64,000 nucleotides of DNA from a virus. A program made the position numbers and the translations under genes. The notes beneath the pieces are model-generated. The model saw only the letters and a list, made by a program, of their open reading frames with translations, was not told the origin of the DNA and ran no database searches. Where the stretch lies: positions 1-64,000 of IMG/VR virus record IMGVR_UViG_3300034418_010679; one strand, written 5' to 3'. Shown in pieces: positions 15,114 to 23,500 of this stretch. Numbering within the stretch: position 1 is the first letter of the stretch; each line of letters starts with the position of its first letter.

Positions 15114-16712
15114 TTATCCCTTCAATAGAGCGATGTAATTCATCTGCGCGTAAGCTTGAGTTTCTTTATGCTTGCCGGGAGAAAACGAATCTTGTTTCGC
15201 TTTGTATCCCGTCATGCCTGCGATTCTCGTATCAAACTTTGTCTTTGATGTGCTTATCGAAGACAACATCGCTTTTCGGTAATCTAACTCTCTTTGGTTA
15301 ACAACTAATGCTGTGTCTCTTACCCAGCAAGAGATGGCTGTCGCCATAACCAAGTCGTCGTTATAACTTCTTTGTGCTTCGGCTCTGCCGTTGTTCCAAA
15401 TGAACGTTGTCATTTCATTATACAACCTAGCCGAGTTTATTTTAATTAGTTTATTCCTCACAAACTCTTCCAGTTTTGCAATAATGAGGGGTCTTGTCTT
15501 TGGTGTGGTGGAGAAGCCAATAATAGAGTTGGCTATTCCTTCTGCTTGGAGTTTGTCCACATACTGGTGAGTTCCCTTTACTGAGTAGTACAGGTTTGGA
15601 TGGTCTAGTTCTTTTAGTTTTTCTAGGACTGCAATACCAAGCGAGTTGTTCTCGACCACAGTTAAACAAAAGCCGTATTCTTTTGACGCATCGTAAATAA
15701 TGTGGGAGTAGTCGTCTAGGTTTGGTTTGCCTTGGTATTCTGCTACTTGCTCAAAAGTATCGAGACGCCAGATGTGGAACGCAGAGTGGTCCTTGCCGTC
15801 GCCACGGGCAACGTCGCCTACGAGTAGGTATTCTGCGCCTTCTTGGTATCCTTCCCATATCCAGAAGTTGCGGTCCATGCCTGTTTTGTGTGTTGGTTCT
15901 ACTAGGGAAGTTCTTATTACTTCCATGTCTTCTGGGTGGAAAACACCTTCGCCGGATTGGTTGAAGGAACACTCCAACTCTTGTGCGATTTCACGGCGAG
16001 ACATGTTGCGGGTTTCTTTTTCAAACCATTCTTTGTCTCTGTCTGGATGAACGTCCCAAGGAAGTCTTATTGGGTTGAAATCATTTTTTCCTTCCTCGGC
16101 TTCTGTGTAGGTTTTGTGAAACCAGTTGCCTACGCCATTTGGAGAGGAAAGTGAAATGCAACGACCACCAGTGGATAGCGTTGGGTAAAGACCAGCCCAC
16201 ATCTCGTCCATGCCATCAACGAATGCAGCCTCGTCCACTACTAAGAGGGTCAAGGCTTCTGAACGACCTGCGTCACCTGATGTTGAAGATGCTTTAATTT
16301 GTGAGCCGTTAGCCAACTCAAAAGAAGTCCTGTTGTCGATGGTAATTTTTGAAATCATCATCCAATCAGGAAGGTTCTTAAAAATGGACTTTACTTTCTT
16401 TACGAGGTTTGCTGCTGTTGCAAGCTTTGTTGCAACTACAAGCACGTTTTTATCTCTGTGGAAAAGAAGCATCCAAGAGATGTAAGCAGCGGCTGTGGTT
16501 GAAATGCCTAACTGACGGGCTTTGAGAATAACGTTGAAACGATAATCATTGAAGTCCCGAATAGCTTCTTCCTGAAAAGGGTAAAGCTTAAACGGAATCA
16601 GACCCTTCATAGGGTGAGAAATCTTACAATAGTTTTTAATAAAATAAACGGGGTCTTTACCCGCTCTGAGTATTTCTTGGACTTTCTGCTGTTTGTTTAG
16701 TTGATAAGACAT
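15114..16712 (-). CDS. terL: Terminase large subunit (T4 gp17-like)
   Basis: 532 aa (T4 gp17 is 610 aa). This is the packaging motor ATPase and headful nuclease. The N-terminal ATPase has a Q-motif-like FKLYPFQ (41-47), a Walker A variant KARQLGISTT (64-73), Walker B LTLLVVDEAAF (154-164) and a coupling motif SSPNG. The C-terminal RNase H-fold nuclease shows acidic residues in LLVGDVARGDGKDHSAFHIW, VVENNSLG and NDDLVMATAI. It starts in a TAATG junction at 16712 and is followed by the portal gene. No confirmed small terminase lies beside it. Confidence 0.96.
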   Translation of the reverse strand: MSYQLNKQQKVQEILRAGKDPVYFIKNYCKISHPMKGLIPFKLYPFQEEAIRDFNDYRFNVILKARQLGISTTAAAYISWMLLFHRDKNVLVVATKLATAANLVKKVKSIFKNLPDWMMISKITIDNRTSFELANGSQIKASSTSGDAGRSEALTLLVVDEAAFVDGMDEMWAGLYPTLSTGGRCISLSSPNGVGNWFHKTYTEAEEGKNDFNPIRLPWDVHPDRDKEWFEKETRNMSRREIAQELECSFNQSGEGVFHPEDMEVIRTSLVEPTHKTGMDRNFWIWEGYQEGAEYLLVGDVARGDGKDHSAFHIWRLDTFEQVAEYQGKPNLDDYSHIIYDASKEYGFCLTVVENNSLGIAVLEKLKELDHPNLYYSVKGTHQYVDKLQAEGIANSIIGFSTTPKTRPLIIAKLEEFVRNKLIKINSARLYNEMTTFIWNNGRAEAQRSYNDDLVMATAISCWVRDTALVVNQRELDYRKAMLSSISTSKTKFDTRIAGMTGYKAKQDSFSPGKHKETQAYAQMNYIALLKG

Positions 16713-17266
16713 TAAGCATTTTTAGGACGGGTATCATTCTTTGGACGTTTACCAAAACCACCCTGCTCCAAGAACTTCTTGTAGGAGTCAGCCATCTCAC
16801 GCTTATTGACTTCTGCACCAGTTGCGGCTACAACATCAGAGAGACCAGCGATTTTGTAGCTGCGAACGGCATGAACGAGTGTGCGGTAGCGTGAGACATA
16901 TTCTACATCAACCTTGGAACCATCGCCTTCGGCTGTTAGTGTAATGGACTTGCCAGCTTGTGCGCGGTAGTTCTTTTTAAGACCATCGACTAACTTTTGA
17001 ATCATGTCGTCCATTTCGTTTTGGAAACCATTGATGCCATTTTTATGCACATCTTTGAGTGTAATCTCTGCCTCGTATGAAACAACAACCTTATCACCAG
17101 CGAAACGAACCTTACCAGCGTCAAACTGCTTACGGTTTGTGTTTGGTAGTGAGTCTCTTTTTAGACCCAAGTCAACTGCTTCACCCTTTGAATCGACGGC
17201 ACCATCATATAGTTGCCCTGCTGCCACTGAGAGGTCTTTTAGAACTTGTAAATCTGCGTTAGCCAT
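16712..17266 (-). CDS. Hypothetical protein upstream of terminase
   Basis: 184 aa from ATG 17266, chosen because GGAG stands 9 nt upstream and the start overlaps the preceding stop as ATGGCTAA; an ORF start 48 nt earlier has no such support. The protein has a KVVVSYEAEITLKDVHKNGI beta segment, a helical FQNEMDDMIQKLVDGLKKNY, then SITLTAEGDGSKVDVEYVSR and a basic C-terminus (GKRPKNDTRPKNA). No family recognised. Being next to terL it could be a virion or packaging protein; it does not look like the known coiled-coil small terminases. Confidence 0.45.
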   Translation of the reverse strand: MANADLQVLKDLSVAAGQLYDGAVDSKGEAVDLGLKRDSLPNTNRKQFDAGKVRFAGDKVVVSYEAEITLKDVHKNGINGFQNEMDDMIQKLVDGLKKNYRAQAGKSITLTAEGDGSKVDVEYVSRYRTLVHAVRSYKIAGLSDVVAATGAEVNKREMADSYKKFLEQGGFGKRPKNDTRPKNA

Positions 17267-17636
17267 TATTTGGTCTCCAACCTTGTCGCCAGCGTTCCTC
17301 ACGCCCTTCGACATATTTTATGTGGCAGGTTTCACAGCACTCCCAACGTAAAACAAATATTTCATCACGAGCAGTGAGGTTGTATTTGTTACATTGAGGA
17401 CAAGAAGCGTTGCCACTCTTCATAAGTAGTTTTTTGCTTAATAAAACACCTTCCTGCTCTACCTTCTCTTGTAGTTCCTCTTGGGCAAAGTGTTTTTCGT
17501 TTATTTTTTTGAGTTCTTGGAGGTATTCTTCCTCCTTTTCTTTGTCCCAACCTGAGCGTGGGTTGTGGATGGCTTTTTCACCGTATTTGTCTTTAATAGC
17601 TTTTTCTATCTTTGCAACATAGTTTTGGTCTTTCAT
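17259..17636 (-). CDS. Zinc-ribbon protein of unknown function
   Basis: 125 aa. The N-terminal half is charged helix (KIEKAIKDKYGEKAIHNPRS, then a GWDKEKEEEYLQEL segment). The second half holds CPQC and, about 20 residues on, CCETC, a four-cysteine zinc ribbon likely to bind nucleic acid or protein. The 'KYGEKAIxNPRSxW' stretch recurs in conserved unnamed proteins of environmental phages. Its position two genes before terL leaves open a packaging role, but no motif shows it. The start is at 17636, after a GAGGT site. Confidence 0.5.
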   Translation of the reverse strand: MKDQNYVAKIEKAIKDKYGEKAIHNPRSGWDKEKEEEYLQELKKINEKHFAQEELQEKVEQEGVLLSKKLLMKSGNASCPQCNKYNLTARDEIFVLRWECCETCHIKYVEGREERWRQGWRPNNG

Positions 17637-17644
17637 TTTACCTC

Positions 17645-18655
17645 TTATGCTAGAGTGCGCTCAACCAATGAGCCAGATGGTGGGTAGTAGAACTCGTAGT
17701 CGTCATAAACTCTGAAAAAGTCGCACCATCCTTGTAGGTTGTCTGAACCTGCAACGTTGTTCATTAGAAAACCAATGTAGGGTAACTCACCAGCATAAGT
17801 TCTTTGAACTAGTTGATACCAGCCAACACCATCGGCTGAGTGGTCGAAGTTATAAGTGGTCGTGTTTGTACCGTTGTTATACGAAACTCGGATTCTTAAA
17901 TAAGAAAACGACCTGTAAATGTTATTTACGTTTGCTCCACCGTAAGAAGTGTAGTTGTTCCAAATTTGGGCTCGGGCTTGAAAAGTGCTTCCCTCACGAG
18001 CAACAACACAGTTCCATGCTTTTGCGGTTGTTGGGTTGGTGGCAATATCTTCTGCAATAAAAATACCAACATTTGGAAAGTCGCTGGCATCAAGAGAAAC
18101 CCAACTCACCTTTGACCAAAAAGCATATGTGTAGTCGCTGCCAGGATTTGTTGGTGCCGACTTATAAATACCAACAAGTCTGTCGCCTGGGACTGTGGCA
18201 CAGTCTAAAACAAGCATTTGTTGGGCTGTTTGGGTTGTCGCAGAAAATGTAACACTGCCTGCATTCCAAGTAGACCAGCCCGAAAGAGAGCCTGTAAACT
18301 CATCATCAAGGGCATTGGCTGTGCCAGGAGGAGCCATAGCATCCCATTGGTTGTATGTTGTGCCTCCACCGCCACCAGTGGCTGCGATGGTTAGAGTATC
18401 CGTACCTGCGTTGGTTGTAAGTGTAATACCAGAACCAGCAGCAAATGTGATAGAGCCTGATGGTGAATCCGCAAGAATATCGCTCTGTCCAGAAACAGAG
18501 GCTGTGGCAAAAGCGTTTGTTGAAGAGCCTCCACCACCACCTGTGGAAGAAATAGTTATTGTACTTCCGTCGCTAGATAGAGTAACGTTAGAACCAGCCT
18601 CAAACGAGCCAGATATTTTATTGAATAGCTGCTGTGGGCTGTACTTAAACGACAT
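17645..18655 (-). CDS. Virion fibre/adhesin-like protein with lectin-like domain
   Basis: 336 aa from the ATG at 18655 (TAATG junction); a longer ORF reading back into the upstream gene is out of place. Residues about 15-105 hold two related repeats of roughly 45 aa, each ending TITIS or TLTIA plus five to six glycines, a pattern of trimeric fibre shafts. Residues about 110-325 resemble a laminin-G/concanavalin-like sandwich (FTGSLSGWSTWNAGSVTFSA; YNFDHSADGVGWYQLVQRTY). It may be a head or tail fibre binding a carbohydrate; the attachment site cannot be inferred from its place between the lysis-like and packaging genes. Confidence 0.5.
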   Translation of the reverse strand: MSFKYSPQQLFNKISGSFEAGSNVTLSSDGSTITISSTGGGGGSSTNAFATASVSGQSDILADSPSGSITFAAGSGITLTTNAGTDTLTIAATGGGGGTTYNQWDAMAPPGTANALDDEFTGSLSGWSTWNAGSVTFSATTQTAQQMLVLDCATVPGDRLVGIYKSAPTNPGSDYTYAFWSKVSWVSLDASDFPNVGIFIAEDIATNPTTAKAWNCVVAREGSTFQARAQIWNNYTSYGGANVNNIYRSFSYLRIRVSYNNGTNTTTYNFDHSADGVGWYQLVQRTYAGELPYIGFLMNNVAGSDNLQGWCDFFRVYDDYEFYYPPSGSLVERTLA

Positions 18656-19092
18656 TATTTTCCCGCCTGTGCTGCTGCGTAGAAAATACCGATGGACAGA
18701 CCAACGCCTGCTACAAAGCCACCCACAAACCAAAATCTGCTATAATCTGGTTTTGTAGCCTTGTCAAGTGCTTTTTCTAATCTTTTTACCTCGGCATTTT
18801 TGAGGTTCATTAAACTGTCGTGTTTGTTTTGCGCTGTTGTTTTCTCGATGGTGAGAAAGCGCTTATCGAAGTCACACTCTGCTTTTAGCTTTTTAATGGT
18901 GTAGTTTTTGTCTATCTCGCAGATTTTTACGGCAGACTCTCTCTTTGCTGCCATAGTTGCTTCTGCTTTCTTGTCGAAAAGAATACCATCAAAGGGTGCG
19001 GTCTGTCCTTTCTTTATTGCCGCAACCTTCCCGTTCGCAAAGCAAAGGGAAGGCAATAGTGTGAGTAAAAGTATTATTGTTATTTTCTTCAT
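18655..19092 (-). CDS. Exported coiled-coil protein with C-terminal membrane helix (spanin-like)
   Basis: 145 aa. A signal peptide is clear (MKKITIILLLTLLPSLCFA, cleavage after about residue 19). A charged coiled coil follows (about 45-112), then a membrane segment FVGGFVAGVGLSIGIFYAAA near the end. It overlaps the preceding gene as ATGA. Together with the next two upstream genes (a membrane-anchored coiled coil and a holin-like protein) it forms what looks like a lysis cassette, in which spanins join inner and outer membranes. This assignment is by architecture only. Confidence 0.45.
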   Translation of the reverse strand: MKKITIILLLTLLPSLCFANGKVAAIKKGQTAPFDGILFDKKAEATMAAKRESAVKICEIDKNYTIKKLKAECDFDKRFLTIEKTTAQNKHDSLMNLKNAEVKRLEKALDKATKPDYSRFWFVGGFVAGVGLSIGIFYAAAQAGK

Positions 19093-19493
19093 TCTTCTAC
19101 CTCGACTACTTCAAAGCCAAACTCGTCGGAGAGGGCTTGGACACGCTCTTCTTCTGGCATTTCTAAGACTTCTTTTATTCTTTTCTTTTCCTCGGCTTTT
19201 ACTTGCTTGCCTTCTTTGGCTCGCTCAAACTCCAAGGCTTCTACAACAAGTTGGTGGTCTTTTTCTACACGGGCTTTTTCTTTTCGCTCGGTTTCGTGTG
19301 CTTTGTTTATAACTTCTAGTTCTTCTTCGTTTTGTTTGGCTTTTTCTTTGTAAAGACCGCCTAAAACATCTTTGTCAAATAGAAAAAACTTGTGGAGCAC
19401 AAAGCCTAATGCAATAAGTGCTCCAACCCACCAATAGTTTTTAATGTAGAACCAAGTTTTTTGTAGTAGGTGCTTGACCGTTATCCAAGTCAT
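19089..19493 (-). CDS. Membrane-anchored coiled-coil protein (inner-membrane spanin candidate)
   Basis: 134 aa. One N-terminal transmembrane helix (about residues 20-38, WWVGALIALGFVLHKFFLF) is followed by a long, highly charged helix of about 90 residues and an acidic end (FGFEVVEVEE). N-in anchor plus periplasmic coiled coil is the layout of Rz-type i-spanins. It starts in a TAATG junction with the holin-like gene. No sequence family recognised; a structural membrane protein is an alternative. Confidence 0.45.
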   Translation of the reverse strand: MTWITVKHLLQKTWFYIKNYWWVGALIALGFVLHKFFLFDKDVLGGLYKEKAKQNEEELEVINKAHETERKEKARVEKDHQLVVEALEFERAKEGKQVKAEEKKRIKEVLEMPEEERVQALSDEFGFEVVEVEE

Positions 19494-19687
19494 TACTTAC
19501 CCTTGAAACGGGCTACAACATCAACGAAGCCCTGTGTGCCGACATATGCTGCGGCGATGACTATCCATTGTTCTGAATCTACCTTCTCGGCAAGAAGTAG
19601 ACCTGTTGTTGTGAGCCATACCAAAAGTTTCTTTGATACGAATCTTTCTAGGTGTTTATCTGCAAATGCTTTTACTGCTGCCATCAT
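19493..19687 (-). CDS. Holin-like small membrane protein
   Basis: 64 aa. After an amphipathic start (AAVKAFADKHLERFVSKK) come two hydrophobic stretches, LLVWLTTTGLLLA and WIVIAAAYVGTQGFVDVV, separated by a short polar turn, and a basic end. Size and hairpin topology fit small phage holins. ATG 19687 and ATG 19684 are both possible; GAGAGG precedes them. A candidate late promoter 42 nt upstream makes it the first gene of a late unit with the two coiled-coil membrane proteins, as expected for lysis genes. Confidence 0.5.
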   Translation of the reverse strand: MMAAVKAFADKHLERFVSKKLLVWLTTTGLLLAEKVDSEQWIVIAAAYVGTQGFVDVVARFKGK

Positions 19688-19728
19688 TTTATCCTCTCTA
19701 TTCTTCGATAACCTTTATGGTTAGTGAA

Positions 19729-19736
19729 GTAAATAG
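19729..19736 (-). promoter_or_regulatory. Candidate late promoter motif before holin-like gene
   Basis: The minus strand reads CTATTTAC followed by TTCAC, 42 nt upstream of the holin-like start in the 63-nt gap after the homing endonuclease gene. The base after CTATTTA differs from the CTATTTATT form seen in four other gaps. Confidence 0.42.
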
Positions 19737-19750
19737 TAAGAAAGTTTTCT

Positions 19751-20455
19751 TTATTTCACTCGCCAAGATACACCATACTTTACCCTCTTTATGGTTGAAA
19801 GCGATACGCCATACATCTCTGCAACTTGTGGGTTGGTTAGTTTAGTGCCGTTGGCAAAAAGTTCTCTTATCTCTTTTACCTGCTCTTCTGTAAGGCGGGC
19901 GTTTGGGTTCTTTGCACCCGTTCTTGTCTTGGCGTATTCGCTCAGTTTCTTTCTGGTCTCTTGCGAAGGGCTGTTGAACATGTGTGGAAGAATTATGCCC
20001 TTCTTTGATTCGCTCAACCTTCTTCTGGTTTCCTCGCTGACGTGCTTGCCTTTGTTGCCTGCTCTTATCTTGGCTTTGGTTTCTTCTGTGTGTTTTCTTC
20101 CAGCAGAGGTTTTCGCTATTTTTTCTTTTGTTTCTTTTGAGTGCTTTCTTCCCTTCATGGGTGAACCAGCAAAAGGGGCTTTGTTGTAGCCAACTTTTTT
20201 GTTGAGGCAACCACTTTCATCTATGACCTGCTGTTCTACATCGAGCAGCATTTCTTCTTCTACTTCTTGTAAGATGGAAAAAGTAAACGACTGCTCGCCA
20301 TACTTTTCCCAAGCTGATAGCAAGTGTTGGTTGGCGTGAATACCACTCCGCAAGCGCCACCTGTGAGCACGCCAGCGTTTCTCAACATTGACACTGCTTC
20401 CTATGTAGAACTTTCCCGTTTGTTTGTTGGTTATTTTGTAAATGCCGCAAGTCAT
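19751..20455 (-). CDS. GIY-YIG homing endonuclease, free-standing
   Basis: 234 aa from the ATG at 20455; an upstream GTG at 20467 lies within the ribosome binding site region and is less likely. The N-terminal nuclease shows CGIYKITNKQTGKFYIGSS (GIY...YIG), an arginine in EKRWRAHR, and NKKVGYNKAPFAGSPMKG. Next are NUMOD3-type DNA-binding repeats (GRKHSKETKEKIAKTSAGRK, GRKHTEETKAKI, KHVSEETRRRLSESKKG). The C-terminus has a helix-turn-helix (LTNPQVAEMYGVSLSTIKRV). It is a mobile gene that cuts phage DNA at a specific site, here lying between the recombination gene and the lysis-like genes. A hairpin covers its ribosome binding site. Confidence 0.92.
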   Translation of the reverse strand: MTCGIYKITNKQTGKFYIGSSVNVEKRWRAHRWRLRSGIHANQHLLSAWEKYGEQSFTFSILQEVEEEMLLDVEQQVIDESGCLNKKVGYNKAPFAGSPMKGRKHSKETKEKIAKTSAGRKHTEETKAKIRAGNKGKHVSEETRRRLSESKKGIILPHMFNSPSQETRKKLSEYAKTRTGAKNPNARLTEEQVKEIRELFANGTKLTNPQVAEMYGVSLSTIKRVKYGVSWRVK

Positions 20456-20461
20456 AAAGAA

Positions 20462-20502
20462 ACCCACCTATTTATCGGTTCGTCTATAATAAATAGGTGG
20501 GT
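20462..20502 (-). promoter_or_regulatory. Hairpin sequestering the homing endonuclease ribosome binding site
   Basis: Perfect 14-bp inverted repeat: on the minus strand ACCCACCTATTTAT (20502-20489) and ATAAATAGGTGGGT (20475-20462), with a 13-nt loop. The 3' arm contains AGGTGG, the ribosome binding site 7-8 nt before ATG 20455. Read-through transcripts would hide the site. Similar hairpins are known to control T4 homing endonuclease genes. Confidence 0.72.
20488..20496 (-). promoter_or_regulatory. Candidate late promoter inside the hairpin 5' arm
   Basis: CTATTTATT on the minus strand, 33 nt upstream of the endonuclease start. Its first eight bases belong to the 5' arm of the 14-bp hairpin. 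A transcript begun just downstream would lack that arm and expose the ribosome binding site. Promoter function is inferred. Confidence 0.52.
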
Positions 20503-20526
20503 CATCAAGGAAAAGCAGTATTTTTT

Positions 20527-23500
20527 TTACTCGTCTACAAATGCGTGTCCATCTTTTTCTTCTATTGTGACAACCTTATCAACATTATCTTTCAAACTGT
20601 CAATGTGGGTAATAAGAAGAGTCGTTTTGAAATGCGCTCGTAGGATATCTAGGATTCTGGTGAAGCCCTCCATGTTGTTTGCGTCAAGGGCTGTTCCAGG
20701 CTCGTCGCAAATCATTGTGTCGGATTTTGGCATGTTGCTCACATTTAGCAGCGCAATACGAATAGCCATAGCAGCCAAGGTTTTCTCTGCACCTGAGCCA
20801 AGCTCTAACGGTCTGGCGTTCTGGTCTTTGTGCTGAATAAAGATATCCAGCTTACGCCCGTTGTCCTCAAAATAAACGTTGAAGTCAACAACGTTGGCTA
20901 GTACCTCTGTAATAGCCTCGTTGATTACTGGAAGTTTATTCTTAATAATACCAAACGCAATACCATTCGGGTGCATACACTTCATAAAAAGGTCGTATGC
21001 AGAGAACTCACGACGGGTCTTTTCCAGTTCATTTCTTTTATTTTGGTTCTCGGTGAGTTGCGCTTGTAGCGAGCCCTCTTGCTTGTGGAGTTTTAGAAGG
21101 TCATCACGGCAATAGTTGCACTCCCGCTTTGACTCGTGAATATCCAACTCCAACTGTCGCTTGTTCTCTTTGAGAAGAGCAGCATTAAGAATAGCCTCTT
21201 TGTTTTGCTCGTAGTAGTCCAGCTTCTCTCGCAGTTCTTCTATTTGCTTTTCTGTCGCTGTTTTCTTTTGTTCTTCTCGGCTTACTTGCAGTTGTAATGA
21301 GGTAATGGTGTGCTCGTTCTCCAACACCTTTGTTTTAAGAGCGCGGACTTTACTAAGAAGATGGTCTGCTTGGCTACTCTCCAACTTCTGTCGTAGAGAA
21401 ATGCTCTTTTCCTCTGCAACAGCAAGGGACAAGTTTGCAGCAGGTATCAAGTCTCTTGCGGCAAATGCATTCTCAATAAACTTGCAAGAGGTCTTGTATT
21501 TATCTCCACAAGGAATCTCGTCAAGAATACCAATACGCTTGTTGTAAAGGTCAAGGTTGCGCTCTGTGTCTTTACACTCGTTTAACAAAGAAGTTAAGTT
21601 TTCTTTTAGTTTTGTGTTTTGCTCGACTTCTTCTGTTAAAGCCTTTTCGTCAAACTGTTGAAGAAGTTCTTTTGCGTTCTCCAAAAAAAGACTTGACTCG
21701 CCTATCTTTGTATGATAGTTGTTTATTTTTCTATCGATACTCTCGATAAGAAGCTCGGCTGTGTTTATCTGGTTTTCGACCAATGGCGCGTCAATAATCT
21801 CTGCTGGAATAGAGTCGAGTTTGTCTTCTGTTTCTTTGAGGTCTGCTTTTAAGGTTTTTAGTTTTTGCTCCAACTCTTCGCAACGTTGGTCGTTTTGTTC
21901 GATAAGAACTAAAACCTCGTCTTGTTTATTTGCGATGGCTTCTTCATCTGCGTCGAGGTTAAAGGTTTCCAGCTTTTTGAGGTAGCCTTTTGTATCGGCA
22001 CTTTCTTTCTTGGCTAACTTAAACTTTTTATCAAAGAACTCCAAGTCAAGAAACTTTGCAAGAATTTCTTTTCGACGGGTTGAACCCTCGTTGATAAAGT
22101 CAAGTGCGCCCAACTGTGAAGACATAGAGGTCGTTAAAAAGTCTTCCAGCGTGCCAAAGGTGTGGCGAATGCGTGCGTCAGTTCCGTTACGGTCTGTGGA
22201 GTCAAGTATTTCTTCCTCGCCTGTGGCAAGGTCGATAACGCTAAACTTCACATCTGTGCGTGCCTCTGTGGTTGCTTGACCACGAAGCTTCTTTTCGTAT
22301 TTCTCACTTGTGCGCTCGACGGTGTATAGTTTTGTGCCTACTTGAATCTTTACTTTGCCTCGACCACCATTCTTTTTATTATTTACAATATCCACGTTTT
22401 TGCGGACGTTCTTTGAGGTAGAGTTGTAAAGCGTGTAAAGTAGAGAATCTACCACGGAAGACTTACCTGAGTAGTTCTTACCGAAAATGCCTACAAGACC
22501 CCGAATGTTTTCAAAGTCTATTTTGTTGCCCTCGCCATAACAAAACAGGTTGTCCCATTCAAGGTGTTTGAGCGACCAGTTGACGTTGCGAGCAACTTCC
22601 TCGTTTTCCTCGGCTTCTTTGTTGAACCGCTCGTTGAGCGAGAAGACTTCTTTGAGGAGTTCTTCGCTTGGTTCGTAGTCTTTGAGATAATCGCGGATAA
22701 GCTCTTGTTGAACTTGAACGTCTCTAAGATTTTGCTCCGTAATTTCGTCTGTATGCGCCGAAGATAAACTTACCCCAGCCCTGTTAAGGAAAGTAAGACT
22801 TTCGGGCTTGAAGCGCGTCCTAACCACGTCTGTGGCTTTCCTAATAGTTTCTACCGGAAGCTTGGTATTGGCTACAACACGAACTCTTGCACCGAGTGGT
22901 ATTTTTGTGTTTTTTGGCACTCTGCCTTTTGCTGTAAGCTCAATAGTGATAAAGGGCTTTGGGTTTCTAAAAGTGTGGAGTTCTACCTTGAAGTCATCCT
23001 TATTATCGATAGTCCAAAGCAGGTAACCTTTATCAAGTTCTTCTGCGTGGTTTTGCTGGACTGTGCTGCCAACATAACGCACTCGCCCTTCGTCGTCAAG
23101 GCTTTGGTTGGTTTTGTGAATATCGCCAAGCATGGCATAGTCAAAACCCTCAAAGATAGAAACGTCGTTCTCGCCGTGTTCCATAACCCAACCAAGAGAA
23201 GTCTCGCAGCCAGAGATAGAACCGTGGTAAAGAGCAATATTAATTTTATCTTTTCTCGTCGGCTTAACCCAGTTCTCTGGGTCGAACACGGAAAGAACGT
23301 TAAACACAATATTTGTGTCCCACAGGGTCTCACCGGAGTCTTTAAGAAGGTGAATATGCTTGTGGTTGAGCGCAGTCACCAAAGGTGTGATGGCATCTTG
23401 ACGTGCTGTGTTTCTCAGGTTGCCGTCATGGTTGCCTGGAATAATAATAAGTGGGGCAATATCGGCAAGGTTTTTGAGAAAGTCTGTGGCAAGGTCAAAA

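Noticed and set aside
18195-18758. Plus-strand ORF of 187 codons
   Set aside because: Proline- and valine-rich shadow of the glycine/threonine-rich fibre gene; no start signal and it crosses two real genes.
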